A stretch of DNA of 12,156 nucleotides from Clostridia bacterium (lineage in GTDB: Bacteria > Bacillota > Clostridia > Lachnospirales > Cellulosilyticaceae). A program made the translations under genes and the position numbers. This document shows, piece by piece, positions 8,420-12,156 of the stretch (position 1 is its first letter; each line of letters opens with the position of its first letter). The DNA is taken from NCBI GenBank assembly GCA_029256345.1, contig JAQSYC010000086.1:1-12156 (forward strand). Reading direction: 5' to 3'. The notes beneath the pieces were generated by a model. The model worked only from the letters and a program-made list of their open reading frames with translations. It did no database searches and was not told where the DNA came from.

Positions 8420-8476
8420 CCTCTATCCACCTGTTTCTTTTAATTGTGTATTAAACGACCCATCCTTATAGCCTTG

Positions 8477-9169
8477 TTACCATTCTAAACTTAAATCAGC
8501 TGTCAGCTTGACCTCTTGTGCTTCTGCCTTTTCATCTTTTTCATCCTTTTGCACGCCACTTATGTCCACTGTAATTTTTTCAATCTCTTTATTTGGATTA
8601 ATCACCAGCATAAGTTCAAACTCTATGTTTTCCATATCACGAAGCTCTTTCATACACATAGGATGCTGCTTATTTTCCATCATCTGTTTATGATGTTCAA
8701 GTCCGTCTTTTAGCTTTGCCTGTATACCTGCTTTAATCTCTTGCGGAATATCTGCCGATTTTAAAACCAGCACTGCTGCCCCGCCTTCCTTTTCACTAAG
8801 TTCTATACTGCTTAGTATACCTAATAAAGCTGTTATTCCTTCAAGTTTTTCTTTTAGGCTACCACCATGCATCCCATGAGAGCAGTTGTTATGAAAGCCG
8901 TGCATATGTTTTCTAAAACCATATCCTCTACCGCTACCTTCAGTCTCAAACTGAATACTGTTTTCCATCTTCATTTTTTTGCCGTCACACTCAACTTCTA
9001 TATTGGTTTTCCCTTTTGTCTGACAGCCTGCACTAGTCTTTTCGAATGTATTGTTGATACTAAATAGCTTTGCCTCACCTTTTACCCCTTCTGCCTTAAA
9101 TACACCTTTAATAGCCTCCTTATCCTTCATTATTTTTACTGCGTCATAAATAACTTTAAGTTTATTCAT
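8477..9169 (-). CDS. Unrecognised His-rich cytoplasmic protein, first gene of the kinase/regulator operon
   Basis: I do not recognise this 230-residue protein. It has no signal peptide, lipobox or membrane helix, so it should be cytoplasmic. An N-terminal part of alternating strands (about 20-78) leads to a Gly/His cluster at 79-103 with His88, His90, His93, Cys96, His98 and His101. A helical hydrophobic part (104-121) follows. A second His/Cys/Met patch (His159, His160, His169, Cys172 among several Met) comes next. The C-terminus is an acidic Lys/Glu linker (208-219) ending in a beta-strand, KLTADLSLEW. The ATG at 9169 has a perfect AAGGAGG 8 nt upstream. Its stop lies 57 nt before the kinase ATG with no terminator between, so it is probably co-transcribed with the two-component pair. 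Metal binding, or acting as an accessory sensor, is a guess from composition and position. Confidence 0.85.
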   Translation of the reverse strand: MNKLKVIYDAVKIMKDKEAIKGVFKAEGVKGEAKLFSINNTFEKTSAGCQTKGKTNIEVECDGKKMKMENSIQFETEGSGRGYGFRKHMHGFHNNCSHGMHGGSLKEKLEGITALLGILSSIELSEKEGGAAVLVLKSADIPQEIKAGIQAKLKDGLEHHKQMMENKQHPMCMKELRDMENIEFELMLVINPNKEIEKITVDISGVQKDEKDEKAEAQEVKLTADLSLEW

Positions 9170-9217
9170 TAAAATAGCCTCCTTATTGATTTGATAAACT
9201 CAGTATAAGAGAGGACT

Positions 9218-9233
9218 TTTAATTTAAATTAAA
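9218..9233. promoter_or_regulatory. 16-bp perfect AT palindrome in the operon leader, possible operator
   Basis: TTTAATTTAAATTAAA reads the same on both strands. It lies between the predicted transcription start and the ribosome site of the His-rich gene, a fitting position for a repressor site. The surrounding DNA is very AT-rich, so chance is a serious alternative. Confidence 0.3.
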
Positions 9234-9257
9234 CCATTTTTAAAAAATCTATAATTA

Positions 9258-9286
9258 ATTTTAAAATATTTATAAATTATTCTCAA
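9258..9286 (-). promoter_or_regulatory. Sigma-A promoter of the His-rich protein / kinase / regulator operon
   Basis: On the minus strand TTGAGA (9286-9281) is followed after exactly 17 nt by TAAAAT (9263-9258); each hexamer matches five of six consensus positions. Transcription would start near 9251, giving a leader of about 80 nt before the ATG at 9169. It is among the best promoter matches in the window. Confidence 0.6.
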
Positions 9287-9379
9287 TACTTTTTTTAGGA
9301 CATCGTTACCCTTATTTTAAATCACATTTGACTTTTTACCTAGAAATTTTTAAATTTATTAGAATAAAAGTCTTTTTAA

Positions 9380-10130
9380 TCAGCACCTCTCCAATAATTT
9401 CATAAGTCTGTCTTCGGTTAAAATTTCATGGGTAATAAATACTCCGTCAATAAAAAGGCTGTAAGTCGTAGAAGGAACTGGGGCATTTTGAGCCTCTTTG
9501 GCGTTGGTGTATCTTTTGGTCATAAATTTAAGCCCTCTATCTTGTGCTGCCTTTTCTAGAATACTCGTATATTTCTCGGTAAACGGACATTGATGAGAGT
9601 AATAGATGACTATCCCTTCACCCTTGGTCTCCTTTGATTGTTTGGCACATTCTTTAAACTTTGGTATGACCGCCTCTTTGTCAAAGGGCAGATATAATAG
9701 CTCATAATAAGGATCTGCCGTATCCCCTACTTTGAACCCCTTACAAAAATTTAGGATCAGATAGATAGGGCTTTTTCTTGTCAGAAGATATAACGGTAAG
9801 GCCTTTTTTATTTTGATTTTTGGCATCTTTAATACATTCTTCGAGCAGTTTTGCCCCTATGCCTTGACCTTTATACTGTCCCGCTACCCAAAAGCAGTTG
9901 ATAAACATATATCCCTCTGCCTCAATAGGTACCCATGCCTTTTCCGCTGGTATATATTCAATAAATACTTTGCCCCGTACGTCTGCCTTTTTAAAAACTA
10001 ATCCTTCCTTAAAGCGCTCTGTAAGCCATGCCTTTTTAGTCAGCACTCCTGTTTCCCCTTTTTTATCAGAAAGTGAACAGCATACATGTTCACTTTCTAT
10101 ATTCTTCTCATTTAAAGTGATGATTTCCAT
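9380..10130 (-). pseudogene. yoaP: YoaP-type GNAT acetyltransferase, frameshifted
   Basis: Relative of Bacillus YoaP: a GNAT acetyltransferase domain followed by a YoaP-like C-terminal domain. The start is ATG 10130, with GGAGG at 8-nt spacing; a longer frame to 10196 lacks this support. The N-terminal frame reads MEIITLNEKNIE, then KVFIEYIPAEKAW and the acetyl-CoA loop QYKGQGIG (85-92), and stops at TAA 9743-9741 just after SDPKFL (129 residues). The rest continues in the +1 frame as CKGFKVGDTADPYYELLY. It includes the YYSHQCPFTEKY motif typical of the C-terminal domain and ends at 9380. Removing one base of the T5 run (9745-9749) gives a 249-residue protein, close to the 251 I recall for YoaP. 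The downstream half shows no other damage, so the lesion is recent, a sequencing error, or read through by +1 slippage. Substrate is unknown. Confidence 0.85.
9745..9749 (-). other. Frameshift site in the YoaP-type gene (T5 run)
   Basis: On the coding strand the codons AAA TTT TTG are followed directly by the stop TAA. The conserved continuation (TGT AAG GGG TTC) is in the +1 frame. A Phe-tRNA on TTT could re-pair one base forward on TTT within the T5 run, so slippage is possible in principle. A plain one-base indel is more likely. Confidence 0.75.
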
Positions 10131-10161
10131 AGGAACTACCTCCGTGTGATCGTTTATAAAA

Positions 10162-10170
10162 ATTATAGCA
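10162..10170 (-). promoter_or_regulatory. Extended -10 promoter for the YoaP-type gene
   Basis: The minus strand reads TGCTATAAT, a perfect TGn-TATAAT extended -10, about 32 nt upstream of the ATG at 10130. There is no good -35; the expected position falls in the loop of the adjacent hairpin (TACTCT). Extended -10 promoters can work without a -35. Confidence 0.5.
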
Positions 10171-10208
10171 GATATAATCAGACAAGAGTATGTCATATTA
10201 TATCTGCT
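10167..10208 (-). terminator. Hairpin after the diguanylate cyclase gene, overlapping the next promoter
   Basis: The 12-nt arms 10167-10178 and 10197-10208 (AGCAGATATAAT and its complement) pair perfectly. Inside them is a 2-nt internal loop, then a 4-bp inner stem (GACA/TGTC) and a 6-nt loop. On the minus strand it is followed by ATAATTTTTAT, so it can act as an intrinsic terminator for the cyclase gene ending at 10229. The 3' arm supplies the TG and first T of the extended -10 of the next gene. An operator function is an alternative. Confidence 0.6.
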
Positions 10209-10228
10209 TAATAATATTCCCGTGAAAT

Positions 10229-11147
10229 TTATACTAACTCTGAAACCACCTTGTTCCTTCCGCTTTCTTTTGCTTTGTAAAGCGCATCATCTGCTTTTTT
10301 TATAAGCACCTGGGAATCTGCATCTTCCTGTGATTTGACTGTAGCAACACCTATACTCACAGTAACAACACTATTAACAAGTGAGGCCTCGTGCGGAAGT
10401 CCCAAGTCCATAATGGCTATTCGGATAGTTTCTCCTATATTTATGGCTGCTGTATGGTCTGTGTCTGGAAGTACACAGGCAAACTCTTCCCCCCCCCCAT
10501 CTTGCTGCCAAATCAGTAGACCTTTTGAGCCCCTTTTTAATCGTTTGGGCGATTTGCCTCAGACATTCATCTCCTTGTAAATGACCATAGGTATCATTAT
10601 AATTTTTAAAGAAATCAATGTCTATCATAAGCATTGATAAGGGTTCTGAGTGTCTTTTTTGTCTGTTCCATTCGACTAAGAGTGTTTCATCAAATCTTCT
10701 GCGATTGGCAATCTGAGTAAGGCCGTCTATCATGCTGTTTTCTTTGAGCATGTCCCGATATTGCTTGAGTTCCAAATGATTTTTTACTCTTGCTTTTACA
10801 ATAGGGATACTAAAGGGTTTAGTAATATAGTCAATAGCCCCTAGCTGTAGACCCAGTTCCTCATCCTTTTCTTCATTCATAGCGGTTATAAAAACGACGG
10901 GAATATCCCTTGTTTCCGGTGCTTCCTTTAGTTTTTTGCAAACCTCATAGCCATCCATATCCGGCATCATAATATCTAACAAAATGATATCTGGCGGATT
11001 TTTTGAAATAGCTAATCCAAGGGCTTCTTCTCCATTAGTTGCTAGTTTTAAATGATAAGTATCCTTTAGTGCTGTTCCTAAAACCTTTAAGTTTGTGGGT
11101 GCGTCATCTACGATTAATACAATTTGTTTATTTTCCGTATTTTTCAT
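10229..11147 (-). pseudogene. Response regulator-GGDEF diguanylate cyclase, frameshifted in the active-site motif
   Basis: Designed to make cyclic di-GMP in response to phosphorylation. The receiver domain (1-125) has Asp14/Asp15, phospho-acceptor Asp58 in LLDIMMP, Thr88 and Lys110. The GGDEF domain starts near 137 with DGLTQIANRR, then MIDIDFFK (metal-binding Asp176), NDTYGH, and a canonical inhibitory site R209-S-T-D212 five residues before the catalytic loop. The loop is encoded TGG followed by a run: ten G (10489-10498) shift the frame after RWGGG, adding 37 unrelated residues and a stop (257 residues in all). With nine G it reads RWGGEEF, then ACVLPDTDH, and joins the conserved end (VSIGVATV, KADDALYKAKESGRN) to give 305 residues. 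The ATG at 11147 has AGGAGGG at 6-nt spacing and overlaps the upstream kinase gene by 20 nt. As given it cannot be a cyclase. It may be phase-variable or misread. Confidence 0.88.
10489..10498 (-). repeat. G10 homopolymer in the GGDEF catalytic codons
   Basis: Ten C on the plus strand (G on the coding strand) lie exactly on the codons for W-G-G-E of the GGEEF loop. It is the longest G/C homopolymer I noticed in this AT-rich window. Nine G keeps the full frame; ten or eleven G end the protein early. Confidence 0.95.
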
Positions 11148-12156
11148 CCAAATCCCTCCTACTATTTATGATGCCAGTGATTAATCGACTGGATTCTGTG
11201 TAATTAAAATGTTCCAATGCCACTTTTAATTTTTGAAATACTTTACTCATGAACTCATCCAAATCGTCAGCCAATCCTTGGTTGACTTTTGAATCACTTT
11301 TTTCAATCGTGTGATTTATGATCAATTGAATCGACTGATGTACCCCTTGTATTTCAGCTTGTAATGCTTTCATTCTAATATCCTGCTCATACTGTTCCCT
11401 GACAGCTTGTTCCATAAACTCTGATAATTTCATCACTCCGTCAGCTCCAATATTGCCTGATAGGCCCTTTAGCTTATGCAGCTCACTTAATACCTCTTCT
11501 TTTTCCCTTTTTTTAATCCCCTTTTCAATTTTTCGAAAAATATTTTTGCTTTCATCTACAAATGCTTTTAGAAGTTCTAAATAGAGCTTTTCATTGCCTC
11601 CAAGTCTCTTACATGCATTTAAAGCATCTAGTCCATATACTTCAAAAGGCAGCTCCCACTTCTTTACCTCACAGTGCTCCGCAATATCTCTTTTTAACCA
11701 AAACCGCATTTTCTCAATAAGCATCTCTGGATCAAATGGTTTTGTAATATAGTCATTCATTCCTGCTCTCAGTGCTTTTTCCTTGTCCGCTGTTATGGCA
11801 TTCGCCGTAATGGCTATAATAGGCGGCTGATTGACCTGAGACATTTCTCTTATCTTTTGAGTAGTCTGATAGCCATCTAAAAATGGCATTTGAATATCCA
11901 TCAGTATTAAATCAAACTTTTCTTTCTGAACTTTGTCAACCGCCTCTAAACCATCTTCTGCTATCGTCACATCCAGACCAATATGCATCAAATATTCCCT
12001 CGTAATCTCTTGATTAATCTGATTGTCTTCAACCAGTAGTACCGAGGCCTTAGGCAGTATATGATGGTTAATATGATCATTTTTGCTGAGCTTTCCAAAG
12101 ATACTTTCTTTAGGTCCAAAAATATTAACAATGGTATCAAAAAGCATAGACTGGTT
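11128..12156 (-). CDS. Hybrid histidine kinase, C-terminal receiver and Hpt domains (partial, N-terminus off window)
   Basis: C-terminal part of a multidomain phosphorelay kinase. The frame is open at base 12156, and the first residues (NQSMLFDTIVNIFG) look like the end of an earlier receiver-like domain, so the Met at 12147 is not the real start. Numbering from that Met, the receiver has Glu40/Asp41, phospho-acceptor Asp84 in LMDIQMP, Thr114 and Lys136 in ITKPF (domain about 34-152). An Hpt domain follows with phospho-His224 in the motif HKLKGLSGNIGA (about 180-280). Then comes a charged helical tail. Kinase core and sensor domains lie outside the window. It overlaps the response regulator-GGDEF gene by 20 nt, which implies translational coupling. 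The Hpt domain is therefore the likely phosphodonor for that regulator (Asp58), though this is inferred from position. Confidence 0.93.
   Translation of the reverse strand, partial: NQSMLFDTIVNIFGPKESIFGKLSKNDHINHHILPKASVLLVEDNQINQEITREYLMHIGLDVTIAEDGLEAVDKVQKEKFDLILMDIQMPFLDGYQTTQKIREMSQVNQPPIIAITANAITADKEKALRAGMNDYITKPFDPEMLIEKMRFWLKRDIAEHCEVKKWELPFEVYGLDALNACKRLGGNEKLYLELLKAFVDESKNIFRKIEKGIKKREKEEVLSELHKLKGLSGNIGADGVMKLSEFMEQAVREQYEQDIRMKALQAEIQGVHQSIQLIINHTIEKSDSKVNQGLADDLDEFMSKVFQKLKVALEHFNYTESSRLITGIINSRRDLDEKYGK

Noticed and set aside
9329..9372. Inverted repeat GACTTTT / AAAAGTC after the YoaP-type gene
   Set aside because: The stem is only 7 AT-rich bp with a loop near 30 nt, and no T run follows on the minus strand, so I do not call a terminator.
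9380..9826. Separate 148-residue gene starting at 9826
   Set aside because: Its first 30 residues are an out-of-frame reading of the GNAT domain, and real homology begins only at CKGFKVGD. It is the shifted second half of the YoaP-type gene.
10131..10196. Longer start for the YoaP-type gene at 10196
   Set aside because: The extra 22 residues would be encoded across the promoter and hairpin. The family start MEIITL at 10130 has its own strong GGAGG site.
10229..10411. Separate 60-residue gene
   Set aside because: It is the C-terminal end of the GGDEF domain displaced by the G10 frameshift, not an independent gene.

Overview
The window looks like a chromosomal piece of an AT-rich, Gram-positive anaerobe of the class Clostridia (Lachnospirales-like is my guess). 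The evidence is strong AGGAGG-type ribosome sites, a diacyl lipoprotein binding protein with an LTGC lipobox, a sugar ABC transporter with no ATPase gene in view, a 588-residue PepF/M3 oligoendopeptidase, and low-GC codon use. Every supported gene is on the minus strand, so transcription runs from high to low coordinates. The window is densely coded and has no gene-free stretch over 300 bases. I saw no rRNA, tRNA, CRISPR array, transposase or integrase.

Region 1 (about 12156 to 10229) is a signalling pair. It has the C-terminal part of a hybrid histidine kinase (receiver plus Hpt domain), overlapping by 20 nt a response regulator fused to a GGDEF diguanylate cyclase. The cyclase is out of frame because of a run of ten G residues lying exactly in its active-site motif. 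Nine G would restore RWGGEEF and a full 305-residue enzyme. A hairpin follows that overlaps an extended -10 promoter for the next gene.

Region 2 (10130 to 9380) is a YoaP-type GNAT acetyltransferase, also broken by a one-base frameshift at a T5 run. Region 3 (9286 to 6515) is a probable three-gene operon with a good sigma-A promoter: an unrecognised His-rich cytoplasmic protein, a histidine kinase with a His/Cys-rich cytoplasmic N-terminus and almost no external loop, and an OmpR-type regulator. The shared His richness suggests a metal-linked or intramembrane sensing system.

Region 4 (6491 to 4592) is pepF with its own promoter and terminator. Region 5 (4581 to 1, running off the window) is a likely operon of an FAD-dependent oxidoreductase, a sugar-binding lipoprotein, and two MalF/MalG-type permeases. 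A stem-loop between the binding-protein and permease genes probably sets their expression ratio. The sugar is unknown and no ATPase is in view.

The most interesting points are the G10 tract in the cyclase catalytic motif (phase-variation switch or sequencing error) and the His-rich protein/kinase pair. Function calls come from motif recognition by eye; no database search was run.
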